From contig NZ_JAELTX010000023.1 of the NCBI RefSeq assembly GCF_016429065.1, positions 1 to 49,734 on the forward strand: a stretch of DNA of 49,734 nt, written 5' to 3'. Below, one piece after another: positions 7,723 to 17,083 of the stretch (position 1 is its first letter; each line of letters begins with the position of its first letter). The position numbers and the translations under genes are program-made. The notes under the pieces were generated by a model. It was not told the origin of the DNA, did no database searches, and saw only the letters and a list, made by a program, of their open reading frames with translations. Source of the DNA: Pedobacter sp. ASV17 (GTDB lineage Bacteria; Bacteroidota; Bacteroidia; Sphingobacteriales; Sphingobacteriaceae).

Positions 7723-10700
7723 TTACTTTTTCGTCGAATTTAACAATCTAAAATACTCGGCTACTTTGTTTTTATAGTAGTAATTGAGGTTAGGCGGAAG
7801 TTTTTGGATCAGCTCACTTTCGCTCTGCATGCTTTTGTTGAATTTCTCCAACATTTGCTGATAGGATGGAGGAAACTGCTTTGCCGCATTGCTTTCTCTT
7901 TTCGAATCCTGATCTTGTTCCCGCTGCGCTTTTTCGGCATCTAGCATTTTAACCACTAAGTTTTTTTGCCTTCTGAGGGTTTCTTGGGTAATGCGTTTAT
8001 TCACCAAATCCAATTCAGACTGCTTCATTTCTTGTATGGCTTGGTTCAAATTGCCCATGGCGCCTTTGCCATCTTTATTGTCTTCCTTGTTGATTTTTTC
8101 CAAGGCTTCCCTAATCATTTGCTGTTGCTGGGCCATTTTGGCAAACTCCTGGCTCATTTGGCCTTTTGGTACGGTACCCTGATTGCCCTCACGTTCCATT
8201 TTATCTTTGGCCTGCTGCATGTTTTTATTCAACTGCTCTTGCATTTGCTGTAATTGCTGCATGCCCTGTTTTTGTTTGCCTTTGCCGCCTTTGGCGTTTT
8301 TCATGGCATTTTGCAATTGTTCTAGCGCCTCGTTGAGCATCAATGCTAAATTGTTGAGGGAGGTCATGGCAAATTGTTGCGAACGGTTGGCTTCCCCTGT
8401 TCTCCTGTCGCCCAAAAAATCGATGGCCTTGCCAATGTTAAAGTTGATTTTTTCAACTTCCGTATTTACGGTACTTTCTATTTGAGGAACCCTTTTGCTC
8501 AACGAAAAAAGACTGTCGGCAATGGTTTTCATATTGTCCCGTATCATGTTTTGCTTTTGCGCTTGTTGCACATAAGCAGGATCAGAAGCGCCCATTTTAC
8601 GGAAAGACTCCATTACTTTTTCTTGCTCGAAAGAAGTACTTAGCAGATTTTCCAATAGCTTGCGAAGTTCTTGTGCATTCACCTTGTCTTCCTGCTCGGC
8701 TCCAGCTTGTTGCTGCTCCTGCATTTGTTGCGCCAACTGTTGCATTTGTTGGCCAGCTTGTTGTTGTTTTTCAGAAGCTTTTTGTTTGTTGTTCTGGTTA
8801 AGCTGTTCTTTACTATCCTGTTGGTTTTTCTCTATCTGATTAGTTTCCTTTTCAGGATTTTTATATTCGTTTGGACGCTCCAAGGCCTGGTTTTTCTTGT
8901 CCAAATCCTGTAGCTCCTTTTTTAGATCTTTAAAGTCTTTATTGAGTTGGTCTTGTTTTTCTTTAATGTCTTGAGAAGATGAATTTTTGTCTTTGCTCTG
9001 TTCCGACAAGTCTTTTTGCTGCTTGGCCATTTCGTTCAAGCGGTCAATTTTATTTTGCAAATTCTGTTCAAACTCCAGTTGTTTGTAAAGTTCAAGGATA
9101 CGGTCCAGCTCGTTTTTTACCGACTTGTTGTCCATCTGCATTTTCGAAAGCTCATTGCGGGTTTGGTCCTTATTGTTTCGGTCCATAAGCTGTTGCAGCT
9201 TTTGCAAAAGTTCCTTTGTTTTTTCGTCTAAAACATTTTTGAACAGATCGTCTATTTTTTTCTGTTTCTCTTTAAGCTCTTCGTTCAGCGCATTGTTTTC
9301 CTGCTTATCAAAATTGTTTTTCTCATTTTGAGCTTTAATATCCTTTACCGCCTCGTCTAATTGCTTTTGTTTGTCCAGTAATTGCTCAATCTGTTTTTTA
9401 TCTTCAAAATTAAGCTGCTTTTTTTCCAGTAGGCTTTCGCTCAATTTTTTGCTTTCTTTTTCGATGGTGTTGGCCAGTTTAATGGTCTGTTCCATCTTCT
9501 GTTTTAGCGACTGGCTTCCTTCGGCTAATTTTTCAGCAATTTGCTGTTGAGTAGGGGCTTGGTAGGTTTTAATTTCCGAACGGGTAACTTTTGCACCATT
9601 TACGCCATCATTATCCGCAATTTCAAAGAAATATTCAATGCTTTGCCCTGGTTTGGCATTGAGTTCGTTTAAGTTCCAAAAATGAAAAAAGGTGTTTTCG
9701 GTTTGATTGTTTTTAAGGGCAAGGGTTTTTGAACCTTGTGCTACCACCTTATTTTGTTCCTTGATTTGATACTTGAATTTTAACGACGAAAAACCGTAGT
9801 CATCGTTCACCACACCGTTAAAATAGAGCGCTTTGCTGCTTAAGCTGTCTGGCGTTTCGGTAACCGAAATGGTGGGATATTGATCCACAATAACGATCAG
9901 TTGGTGGCTCAACGAATCTCGCAGACTTACGTACTTATTTTTGGGTACAATTTGATAGTTGCCATTTGTTTTGATGGTGGCCGTAAAGCTGGCCTGGTTA
10001 TCTTCAACCAACAGTTGATGGGCTTTTTGCTGCAAAATAAAGCTAATTTCCTCGCTGTTTTCGGTCTTTAGTTTCCAATTCACTTTTGTCCCTTCGGGGA
10101 TCAGTAAATCACCCACATTGGGAACTTCTTCTGTTTTTCTGTTGAGGTAGGCAGGATACGTTAATGTGGCGCTCAAATGAAGTAAGGAGGGTCGAGGCTT
10201 TACGCTAACGGTATGGCTGGTAGAACTAAATCCGCCACCAGAAAAACGGATGGCTTTATCTTTTTGAATATTCTTGAAAGTGTGGCTAAAATGGCTGATG
10301 TCCTGCTTTTCCAATTTGTAGCTGTTTACCCCATCTTCCAGGTAAATATCCTGTGGAAATTCATCACCTGTGAGTTTAAGCTTGATGGTCAGGTCATCGC
10401 CCTGCGTCACATTTAAATGATTGTTTTCAACCACAAACTGGAATGGGGCCTGTGGTAGTACTTCCTGATTGTAGCGGATAAAACTGCTGGTGCCTTCTCG
10501 TAAAATGGCGGGTGCCAAAATGCCGATCAATAAAATGATGGCCAGTGGAAGAGCAATGTATTTGATGTGCTTTTTATTGTCGCCCAAATTAATGGCGGTA
10601 GAAAAAGGGATGGGTTTTAGCTCATTTATTTTCTGATCAATACCCGCTAAAATAAGAGCGCTGTTCTGTGGCGAACTATCGGCCAGTTCCTTTAGCTGTA

Positions 10701-11037
10701 AAGTATTCAGTAATCTATCCTTAACATTAAAGAAATGGTTTCCAATTAAATTTGCGGCGTCTTCTAATCCTATGGTTTTGCTTAGTTTGAAATAAGAGAG
10801 TGCGGGTTTAATGATCCATAGGCCAATGGCCAGCAATGAAACGGCAATAAAAGAGAAGAAAAGAAGGGTTTTGGTGGAGATGCTTGGATAGGTGTAAAAA
10901 ATCCAAACGAATAGGCAAAGATAGAGGCTTAAAATAAGTGCAGCGGCATATATACTCCCCCGCAAAAGTTTATTGAGGTAAAACTTTCGGGTGAACTCAT
11001 TGATTTTTGATATAAGTAAGCTGTAGTTGTTGCCCAT
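7723..11037 (-). CDS. DUF4175 giant membrane-anchored coiled-coil protein
   Basis: 1104 residues. Membrane helices lie near residues 28-50, 58-78 and 155-175 (LPLAIILLIGILAPAIL). An extracytoplasmic beta-rich region (about 195-490) contains Ig-like strands. From about 490 to the end there are very long Lys/Glu/Gln-rich coiled coils, including a Gln-rich block (QQMQQLAQQMQEQQQAG). This architecture is the Bacteroidota DUF4175 family, usually next to ybeY as here. Function is unknown; an envelope scaffold is plausible. Many short reverse-strand ORFs here are by-products of the low-complexity coding sequence. Confidence 0.85.
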   Translation of the reverse strand: MGNNYSLLISKINEFTRKFYLNKLLRGSIYAAALILSLYLCLFVWIFYTYPSISTKTLLFFSFIAVSLLAIGLWIIKPALSYFKLSKTIGLEDAANLIGNHFFNVKDRLLNTLQLKELADSSPQNSALILAGIDQKINELKPIPFSTAINLGDNKKHIKYIALPLAIILLIGILAPAILREGTSSFIRYNQEVLPQAPFQFVVENNHLNVTQGDDLTIKLKLTGDEFPQDIYLEDGVNSYKLEKQDISHFSHTFKNIQKDKAIRFSGGGFSSTSHTVSVKPRPSLLHLSATLTYPAYLNRKTEEVPNVGDLLIPEGTKVNWKLKTENSEEISFILQQKAHQLLVEDNQASFTATIKTNGNYQIVPKNKYVSLRDSLSHQLIVIVDQYPTISVTETPDSLSSKALYFNGVVNDDYGFSSLKFKYQIKEQNKVVAQGSKTLALKNNQTENTFFHFWNLNELNAKPGQSIEYFFEIADNDGVNGAKVTRSEIKTYQAPTQQQIAEKLAEGSQSLKQKMEQTIKLANTIEKESKKLSESLLEKKQLNFEDKKQIEQLLDKQKQLDEAVKDIKAQNEKNNFDKQENNALNEELKEKQKKIDDLFKNVLDEKTKELLQKLQQLMDRNNKDQTRNELSKMQMDNKSVKNELDRILELYKQLEFEQNLQNKIDRLNEMAKQQKDLSEQSKDKNSSSQDIKEKQDQLNKDFKDLKKELQDLDKKNQALERPNEYKNPEKETNQIEKNQQDSKEQLNQNNKQKASEKQQQAGQQMQQLAQQMQEQQQAGAEQEDKVNAQELRKLLENLLSTSFEQEKVMESFRKMGASDPAYVQQAQKQNMIRDNMKTIADSLFSLSKRVPQIESTVNTEVEKINFNIGKAIDFLGDRRTGEANRSQQFAMTSLNNLALMLNEALEQLQNAMKNAKGGKGKQKQGMQQLQQMQEQLNKNMQQAKDKMEREGNQGTVPKGQMSQEFAKMAQQQQMIREALEKINKEDNKDGKGAMGNLNQAIQEMKQSELDLVNKRITQETLRRQKNLVVKMLDAEKAQREQDQDSKRESNAAKQFPPSYQQMLEKFNKSMQSESELIQKLPPNLNYYYKNKVAEYFRLLNSTKK

Positions 11038-11238
11038 TATCTATTTAAACGACAATAAAGGTAAAGAATGTGCGCTTAAATAAAAAACGGATAAATTTTA
11101 GCGAATACTTTCAATTTGTTTTAAAAATATACACATAAACCGTAATTTAGAAATAAAATACAATCAATAAAAACAAAATGCAACACTAAAGGCTGTATAT
11201 TGCAGCTTTCAACCCAATCAAAAAAAATACTTACACAC

Positions 11239-12024
11239 ATGAACAAAAAACTTTTTGTGGCTATTTTAGCATTAATGATTACTGGAACAGCCTTAGCACA
11301 AAAACAAATTAAATCGTGGAACAAAAACCAGGTGATTGCTCACCGTGGAGCGTTCAAAACCCAAGGATTGCCCGAAAACTCTATCGCTTCCTTAAATGAA
11401 GCTATTCGTATAGGTTGTTTTGGAAGCGAGTTTGACGTTCAGCTTACTGCAGATGGCGTGCCTGTGGTAAACCACAATAATGATTTTTTGGGAAAAGACA
11501 TTGCTACAAGTACCTATAAGGAGCTGGTAGAATATAAAAAGTTAAGCAACGGCGAAAGCATCCCTACTTTGGAAGAGTATTTAAAAGCGGGGATGAAGCA
11601 GAAAAAAACCAAGTTGATCTTGGAAGTTAAACCTCAAAAAACACAGGAAAAAGAAGAGGAGTTGACCAAAAAGGTAATTGCGATGGTGAATGAACTAAAA
11701 GCGACTCCTTGGATTGAATACATTAGCTTTAGCCATTATATCTGTAAATATTTGATCACTAACGCACCAGGAGCAAGGGTTTCTTATTTGAACGGTGAAA
11801 TTGAACCCGCAAAGTTGAAAGAGCAAGGTTTTTATGGTTTAGATTATCATCAAAATGTATTTAAGAAAAACCCAGATTGGATTGCACAAGCAAAAGCCGC
11901 AGGTTTGATCATCAATGTTTGGACGGTAAATGCTGAAAAAGATATGGACTGGTTGTTAGAACAAAAAGTAGATTACATTACGACCAACGAACCAGAGTTA
12001 TTGCTAACCAAGGTTAAGAAATAA
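11239..12024 (+). CDS. Secreted glycerophosphodiester phosphodiesterase
   Basis: GDPD enzymes hydrolyse glycerophosphodiesters from phospholipid turnover to glycerol-3-phosphate and an alcohol. The start ATG at 11239 gives the signal peptide MNKKLFVAILALMITGTALAQ; an earlier in-frame ATG at 11200 would add 13 hydrophilic residues and spoil it. Catalytic elements present: IAHRGA, PENS, EFDVQLTADGVPVVNHN and LILEVKP (metal-binding Glu). The C-terminal INVWTVNAEKDMDWLLEQKVDYITTNEP is typical. 261 residues is a normal size. It ends in a strong terminator shared with the convergent cold-shock gene. Confidence 0.92.
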   Translation: MNKKLFVAILALMITGTALAQKQIKSWNKNQVIAHRGAFKTQGLPENSIASLNEAIRIGCFGSEFDVQLTADGVPVVNHNNDFLGKDIATSTYKELVEYKKLSNGESIPTLEEYLKAGMKQKKTKLILEVKPQKTQEKEEELTKKVIAMVNELKATPWIEYISFSHYICKYLITNAPGARVSYLNGEIEPAKLKEQGFYGLDYHQNVFKKNPDWIAQAKAAGLIINVWTVNAEKDMDWLLEQKVDYITTNEPELLLTKVKK

Positions 12025-12047
12025 GGAAATAAAAATTCCTTTAAAAT

Positions 12048-12079
12048 AAAAAGGTCCCGTATGTACGGGACCTTTTTTT
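12048..12079. terminator. Bidirectional Rho-independent terminator
   Basis: Perfect 14-bp stem AAAAAGGTCCCGTA (12048-12061) with a two-base TG loop and complementary arm 12064-12077, ending in seven T. The A-run on the other side makes it work for both the GDPD gene (plus) and the cold-shock gene (minus). Confidence 0.92.
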
Positions 12080-12096
12080 GGTAAATATGATAATAA

Positions 12097-12288
12097 TTAG
12101 ATTACTTTCACATTAACGGCATTTAAGCCTTTTCTACCGTTTTCAACATCGTATTGAACTTTATCGTTTTCACGAATTTCGTCGATTAGGCCTGTTGAAT
12201 GTACAAAAATCTCGGCATCTCCATTTGAAGGGATAATGAAACCGAAACCTTTGGTTACATTAAAGAATTTTACTGTTCCTTCTTGCAT
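12097..12288 (-). CDS. Cold-shock domain protein
   Basis: A 63-residue single cold-shock domain starting MQEGTVKFFNVTKGFGFI at 12288, with RNP1 (KGFGFI) and RNP2 (EIFVHST) motifs. It binds single-stranded RNA/DNA and acts as an RNA chaperone. An upstream in-frame ATG at 12315 would add nine residues not found in the family. It is slightly acidic and ends with the usual NVKVI. The shared terminator lies just past its stop. Confidence 0.93.
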   Translation of the reverse strand: MQEGTVKFFNVTKGFGFIIPSNGDAEIFVHSTGLIDEIRENDKVQYDVENGRKGLNAVNVKVI

Positions 12289-12377
12289 TATTATTTTAAT
12301 TAAGTAAGTTGGCAAGGTACAGATTAAATTTGGGATAACACAAAATCTATGGTTAATTTTTTTGTTAGATTTTCCAT

Positions 12378-13319
12378 TTATTGGTTTCCCACTAGGTTGA
12401 TAGTTACCTCACTAGAGTGCGGAATGCCCATTGTTGTGCCTGGTTTAATATGCAGTAGATTCTTCAAATAAACATCGGCAATTCCTTGTATCAACTTCTT
12501 CCTCGAAGCCACATCTTCAGGTAAAACGCCTTCAATTCTGGTCACATATAAATTGCCTTTTACATCAACAACCACTGAAAAACGGAAACGAAAAGCTTTG
12601 TAGGATTTATTGATTTCGATCCGATATTCGGGATACATATAAGCATATGATTTTTTGGCGTGGGCACTATCAGCATAAGCAAGCTTTTCCACTTTCACAT
12701 TTTTGCTGTTGGGCTCAAATACCACGGGTTCGGTAGCGGCAAAAGCGGTATCTGGATTTGCAGGGTGTTTGTAGGTGGCGGCAGATAGTTTTTTGATAAA
12801 GGCCGTATCTAATTTTGTTGGCCTTTGTAGTTCGCCAATGGTGGTTTTAAGCACCTTTTCGATATAATCTTTGGTGTAATAGGTACAGTTTACATCAGAA
12901 ACTTCACCTTTGGTAATGACCCTGGCATCCACCTGTAACCGTTGGAGTACAAGACTGTCTTTGGCAATCATTTTTACCCTAAAAAATTCCCTTGCAAAAT
13001 TATATACCCTTCCGTGGTCAAACTGTAAATAAAAGGCTTCCATGCCCCGTTTCTCAGGGCTATAGGCCAACATGGTATCTGGAGCTTTGTATTCTATGAT
13101 CCAGGTTGGGACCAACATAAAACCATCCTTGTTGAAAGACAGACCGTTGCTAAACCTTCGTTTTACTTCATAAAAACGAACACCGTCCACCTCTCTAAAA
13201 GTGAGGCTTTCGGCAGGGGTATCATCTTTAGCTTTTGTTTTCTTTTCTGATTGACTGTTGCAGGCGTATAAGGTAACGGAAACTAACGTGGCAATAAAAA
13301 ATGTTCGTTTAAAGCTCAT
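12378..13319 (-). CDS. Lipoprotein of unknown function
   Basis: 313 residues with a lipobox (TLYAC, Cys20), so a lipidated envelope protein. I do not recognise a named domain. The body alternates beta-strands (GVRFYEVKRRFSNGLSFNKD; FRFRFSVVVDVKGNLYVTR) and ends with a strand EVTINLVGNQ. It is the last gene of an apparent three-gene minus-strand operon (retropepsin-PDZ, phosphodiester glycosidase, this gene), 33 bp after its neighbour, so a role with those envelope enzymes is possible. Confidence 0.78.
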   Translation of the reverse strand: MSFKRTFFIATLVSVTLYACNSQSEKKTKAKDDTPAESLTFREVDGVRFYEVKRRFSNGLSFNKDGFMLVPTWIIEYKAPDTMLAYSPEKRGMEAFYLQFDHGRVYNFAREFFRVKMIAKDSLVLQRLQVDARVITKGEVSDVNCTYYTKDYIEKVLKTTIGELQRPTKLDTAFIKKLSAATYKHPANPDTAFAATEPVVFEPNSKNVKVEKLAYADSAHAKKSYAYMYPEYRIEINKSYKAFRFRFSVVVDVKGNLYVTRIEGVLPEDVASRKKLIQGIADVYLKNLLHIKPGTTMGIPHSSEVTINLVGNQ

Positions 13320-13352
13320 TTTGCAATTAAGGTATTAAGTAGCGGCACAAAG

Positions 13353-14219
13353 TTATGGTTTGGCTTTAATAAAAATAACGTTGGCAACCTTTCTTTCGCC
13401 TTCGTGGTCCCATTTTTTATTATCAGAAGGGAAATTAACCACGCCATTTTGGCCATAACCACTTACCCATAACGTGGTTGATCCGCCGCCGTCAAGGTTA
13501 ATGGCGCTGCTGCATCCTAACCATTTCATGATTTTGGTAAGCTCAAAAAGGCTCATGCCAGCAGCGTTTTGTTGTCTTCCATCAACGGTAAGCATCAATA
13601 CGGTGCCGTCGGGTTTGATTCCGATGGCAGTGCGTGGATGACGCAGTTTGTTAAATGGAACAGAATCCAGTTTTTCTTTTTCGTTATTAAAGAGGAGGAG
13701 TGGACCGCTAAGCATTACATTTTGATCGGTCAAGGTATTTTCCCAAGTGTCTGAGCCGTCCCATTTTTTGATGTTGATCAAATGGTTATTGATCACTAAT
13801 GCGGCTCGCTGGTGTAGCGCACGAATGTTGTTCTTTTCTTCCCTGTTTTGGTTAACAATGGTGTCGTTTACTTTAATAAAATCAACCGAACCGCCATTTT
13901 TGATATCAAAGAAAGTCCCGTTTATTGCCGCTTTAGCTTGATACTTTTGAGCGAAAACAGCGGTTTTAATCAGTTCCTTTTTGTCGTATCCAATAAAAAA
14001 ACCAGGTGCTTTTTTATGGTTTTTAATTTCCACAAAGCTGATGTATTGGTTGGCGGTAAACAAACTACTATCTGCAAATTGATAGGTGAAAAGCTTAGTC
14101 TTTTTTGCGATCGAAGTTTTTTCCCATTTGGCTTTTGAAAAGCTAAGCGAATCTAGGTTTTGGGCATAAACATTAAAGGAAACGAGCGTTAGCAGTAATA
14201 CACGGAAAAGAGATTTCAT
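13353..14219 (-). CDS. Secreted phosphodiester glycosidase (NAGPA/DUF2233 family)
   Basis: 288 residues with signal peptide ending NVYA. It carries the NAGPA-family core: AAINGTFFD near residue 97, HPRTAIGIKPDGTVLMLTVDG and the ending INLDGGGSTTLWV. The human relative removes a GlcNAc from phosphodiester-linked mannose; bacterial members act on phosphodiester glycosides of surface polymers or are uncharacterised. It is 11 bp from the upstream retropepsin-like gene in the same operon. Substrate is not predictable from sequence. Confidence 0.88.
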   Translation of the reverse strand: MKSLFRVLLLTLVSFNVYAQNLDSLSFSKAKWEKTSIAKKTKLFTYQFADSSLFTANQYISFVEIKNHKKAPGFFIGYDKKELIKTAVFAQKYQAKAAINGTFFDIKNGGSVDFIKVNDTIVNQNREEKNNIRALHQRAALVINNHLINIKKWDGSDTWENTLTDQNVMLSGPLLLFNNEKEKLDSVPFNKLRHPRTAIGIKPDGTVLMLTVDGRQQNAAGMSLFELTKIMKWLGCSSAINLDGGGSTTLWVSGYGQNGVVNFPSDNKKWDHEGERKVANVIFIKAKP

Positions 14220-14230
14220 TGTTGGAAATT

Positions 14231-15472
14231 TTATATGCGTTTTTTAAGTTTCAATAATTTGATTAAAAAGTTTTTGTCCCTCCAAACTTCCACAATAACG
14301 CCATACCCATTCTTTGCTCTGAAAATGTTGCCAATTTCCCCCATTGGATAGTCATCTATCTTTTTAAAGTTGATGGCTGTAATTTCGTCTCCTTCTTTTA
14401 GCCCAACCTGCTCCGCAGGTGAGTCAGGTTCAATCCTGGAAATGATGGTTCTAGACGGAGGCCCGCTTTCTATATAAAGTTCAATGCCCGCCATATCATG
14501 CTCAAAAGGCTGGTTAAAGCGCTCCCCCTTTTTGATATACATACAAAGGTTTCGATAGTCGTAGGTGATATCAAACCTGCTCAAGATATCGGCTCCCAAG
14601 TTGGCATTTCGTTGTCGATTGACCACAGAATCAATTTGATATTCAGGATAATTAGCAAGCACCTCTTTGAAAGTAAAGCTACCGATCTTTAAAGAAGTTA
14701 TTCTGCCCATTACCCCTTTTATTGAGCCCGTTAATCCATTTCCCAAATTGGCTTGTATGGTAAAAGGAGGATGGGGGAAGGGCTTAGATTCTAAGGCTTC
14801 GATAGAAATGGCATGACTTGCGCCACAATCCACTAAAGTTTTGAGTATTTTGGATCCTAAGCCTTCTTGTTCTATGCTTACAGAAACATAAGGTTTGTTC
14901 TCAATCAATTCAAAAGGGATTTTCTCTCCTTTAGGTTTTATTTTCTTTTCTGGAGCAGTGAATTTGATGGTTTTAAATCTATAATTGACTTTGACTATAA
15001 AGCTATTGAAAAAATTATAGCCAATGAGGCCGTAGATTTTTTTGCCTACATATCCGCTTAAGGATAGTATATCTTCTTTTAAAAAAACAGTCGGCATATT
15101 TTCTCCCTCGGCCTCTCCAATAGTTACCGTAGTTTTACCTAAAAAGGCATCAATACCATCGAAATTTCCGTAGCCGCCGATTTTGATATTCCGTACATAT
15201 GGTACTTTTAAACTTTCCTTTAAGGTAGAGTCGGTAACAATCATTGGATTTACGCCAGTATCCAAAATAAAATCAAAAGGCCCCTTTCCATTAATATAAA
15301 TTGGAATAATGATTAGGTTTTTAACCAGGCTAAAGGTTATTGTTTGTTGTTTTTGGCCTGTTTGAAATTTAAAATCTTGAGCAACGACACTTAATGATGA
15401 TGAAAAGAGGCATAACACGACCAAAAAAACACTGAAAAAGTGAAAATGTATCTTTGGTTTGCAGTTGTTCAT
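14231..15472 (-). CDS. Secreted retropepsin-like aspartyl protease with C-terminal PDZ domain
   Basis: 413 residues. A signal peptide (to about residue 31) is followed by two pepsin-like lobes. Lobe one has the catalytic FILDTGVNP (Asp71); lobe two has TLVDCGASHA (Asp215), where Cys replaces the usual Thr/Ser of D-T/S-G. A PDZ domain occupies about residues 330-413 (IISRIEPDSPAEQVGLKEGDEITAIN). This two-lobe plus PDZ layout recurs in Bacteroidota. It heads the operon and is divergent from the PBP4-like gene, with a 106-bp shared promoter region. Confidence 0.87.
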   Translation of the reverse strand: MNNCKPKIHFHFFSVFLVVLCLFSSSLSVVAQDFKFQTGQKQQTITFSLVKNLIIIPIYINGKGPFDFILDTGVNPMIVTDSTLKESLKVPYVRNIKIGGYGNFDGIDAFLGKTTVTIGEAEGENMPTVFLKEDILSLSGYVGKKIYGLIGYNFFNSFIVKVNYRFKTIKFTAPEKKIKPKGEKIPFELIENKPYVSVSIEQEGLGSKILKTLVDCGASHAISIEALESKPFPHPPFTIQANLGNGLTGSIKGVMGRITSLKIGSFTFKEVLANYPEYQIDSVVNRQRNANLGADILSRFDITYDYRNLCMYIKKGERFNQPFEHDMAGIELYIESGPPSRTIISRIEPDSPAEQVGLKEGDEITAINFKKIDDYPMGEIGNIFRAKNGYGVIVEVWRDKNFLIKLLKLKKRI

Positions 15473-15578
15473 AAAACTAAATTAATAAATTAGTGTACAC
15501 TTGTGTAACTAGAATATTTAAAAGTAAAAATCAACCTAACTATTTGCCCTACACCAATAAGCGAATAGCAAATTTCTT

Positions 15579-16907
15579 ATGGATAAGATCAGATTAAAAA
15601 AAGTAATATTTAACGGACTGTTTGTCGTTGTTTCCCTTGTATATGCCTGTAAGCCCAATCAGCTCATTTCTAGAAAGGTGTCGAAAGAGATTAAAGGATC
15701 TCCAATGCTGGGCAAATATCAGGTAGGGTTTGCTTTGTATGATCCTGGCACAAAAGAAATGATTTTGGAAAAAGACGCCGACAAATATTTTACGCCCGCT
15801 TCTAACACTAAATTATTCACTTTTTACGCGGGTTTAAAGATCACACCCGATTCAATCCCTTCATTGAGATACGTGGAAAGGGGAGACTCCTTAATTTTTT
15901 GGGGAACTGGTGATCCATCGCTTTTGCATACCCTAGTAAAGGGCACAAAGGCTATTCAATTCTTAAAGAATACCCATAAAAAACTTTTTTTCTCAGCAGG
16001 TAGATATACTGGAAATTTTTTTGGGAACGGTTGGAGTTGGGATGATTATAACGACTATTACCAGCCAGAAGTTACGGAACTTCCTTTGTTTGATAATGTG
16101 GTACTGGTGACTTCAAAACAGGCTGGAGAAATGAACATTTTTCCTAAAATATTTAATTCCTGTTTTACCGCAGATAGCAGCAATAAAGCCAAAAATTTTT
16201 ATGCCCAGAGAGAATTTCTCGTCAATAAATTTCATTTTCCACCCGTAAAAACAACGGCCAATTACGAACAGCAAATTCCTTTTAAAACGGGAACGAATAT
16301 AACACTGACCTTACTGGCGGATACCTTGAAAAAAGAAATCCAAGTGGTTAGCGAGGCGCTACCTGCCAATGCGAAGACCATTTACAGTTCAAAAAGCGAT
16401 GACGTATTTAGGCAATTAATGTTGCCTTCAGACAATTTTGTGGCGGAGCAGCTTTTGCTTACTTATGCCGATAAATTGGGCCTAGAAATGAATGCTTCAA
16501 AAGTAATTGCTGCTGTACAGGAAAAATACCTGACCGAGCTTCCCGACAAACCAAAATGGATAGATGGCTCTGGACTATCCCGAGGAAATTTGTTTACCCC
16601 GAGGTCAATCATTAAGCTTTTGGATATGATTTACAAAGAAGTGAATAACCAGGAACGGTTATTTAGCATGCTGCCAGCGGGAGGAAAAACTGGCACCTTA
16701 AGAAATGCCTATCCCAAAACCGACACTCCTTTTGTATTTGGAAAAACCGGTACCCTTTCTGGCGTACACAATCAAAGTGGTTACATCATTACTAAAAAAG
16801 GAAAGTTGCTGTATTATTCATTTATGAACAACAATTACGTGCAACCTACGGCCGAAGTGAGGAAAGAAATGGTTCGCATAATGACTTTTGTTCACGATAA
16901 TTTTTAG
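15579..16907 (+). CDS. dacB: PBP4-type D-alanyl-D-alanine carboxypeptidase/endopeptidase (peptidase S13)
   Basis: A lipoprotein (lipobox VYAC, Cys24) acting on peptidoglycan in the periplasm. The penicillin-binding motifs are SNTK (Ser75, Lys78), SDN (284-286) and KTG (389-391, within GKTGTLSGVHNQSGY). A second KTGTL at 370-374 aligns with the GRDGTLR segment of E. coli PBP4 and is probably not the catalytic box. 442 residues is near the family norm, though the insertion domain between SxxK and SxN looks divergent. It stands alone, divergent from the retropepsin operon. Confidence 0.88.
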   Translation: MDKIRLKKVIFNGLFVVVSLVYACKPNQLISRKVSKEIKGSPMLGKYQVGFALYDPGTKEMILEKDADKYFTPASNTKLFTFYAGLKITPDSIPSLRYVERGDSLIFWGTGDPSLLHTLVKGTKAIQFLKNTHKKLFFSAGRYTGNFFGNGWSWDDYNDYYQPEVTELPLFDNVVLVTSKQAGEMNIFPKIFNSCFTADSSNKAKNFYAQREFLVNKFHFPPVKTTANYEQQIPFKTGTNITLTLLADTLKKEIQVVSEALPANAKTIYSSKSDDVFRQLMLPSDNFVAEQLLLTYADKLGLEMNASKVIAAVQEKYLTELPDKPKWIDGSGLSRGNLFTPRSIIKLLDMIYKEVNNQERLFSMLPAGGKTGTLRNAYPKTDTPFVFGKTGTLSGVHNQSGYIITKKGKLLYYSFMNNNYVQPTAEVRKEMVRIMTFVHDNF

Positions 16908-17083
16908 TTTGCTGCCGTTTTTTGCAATAAACATTGGGTTTTTGTTTGGTTTTGAGGTGCCGTTCTGATTCTTGGTGCGGGTTGTTGCGTTTTTGAAGAA
17001 AAATTTCTAATATTACACTAGCTTTTAAGCTGTTGTAATTTAGCGCTCCCTTTAAAAGACAACCAACCAAAACCAAGCCAACG

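Noticed and set aside
7966..9331. Several open frames of 60-100 codons on the plus strand
   Set aside because: Shadows of the low-complexity Gln/Lys coding region of the DUF4175 gene; Leu/Phe/Cys-rich without motifs.
16846..17076. 76-codon minus-strand frame upstream of the GH18 gene
   Set aside because: Overlaps the end of the PBP4-like gene, basic low-complexity translation, no start context or homology pattern.
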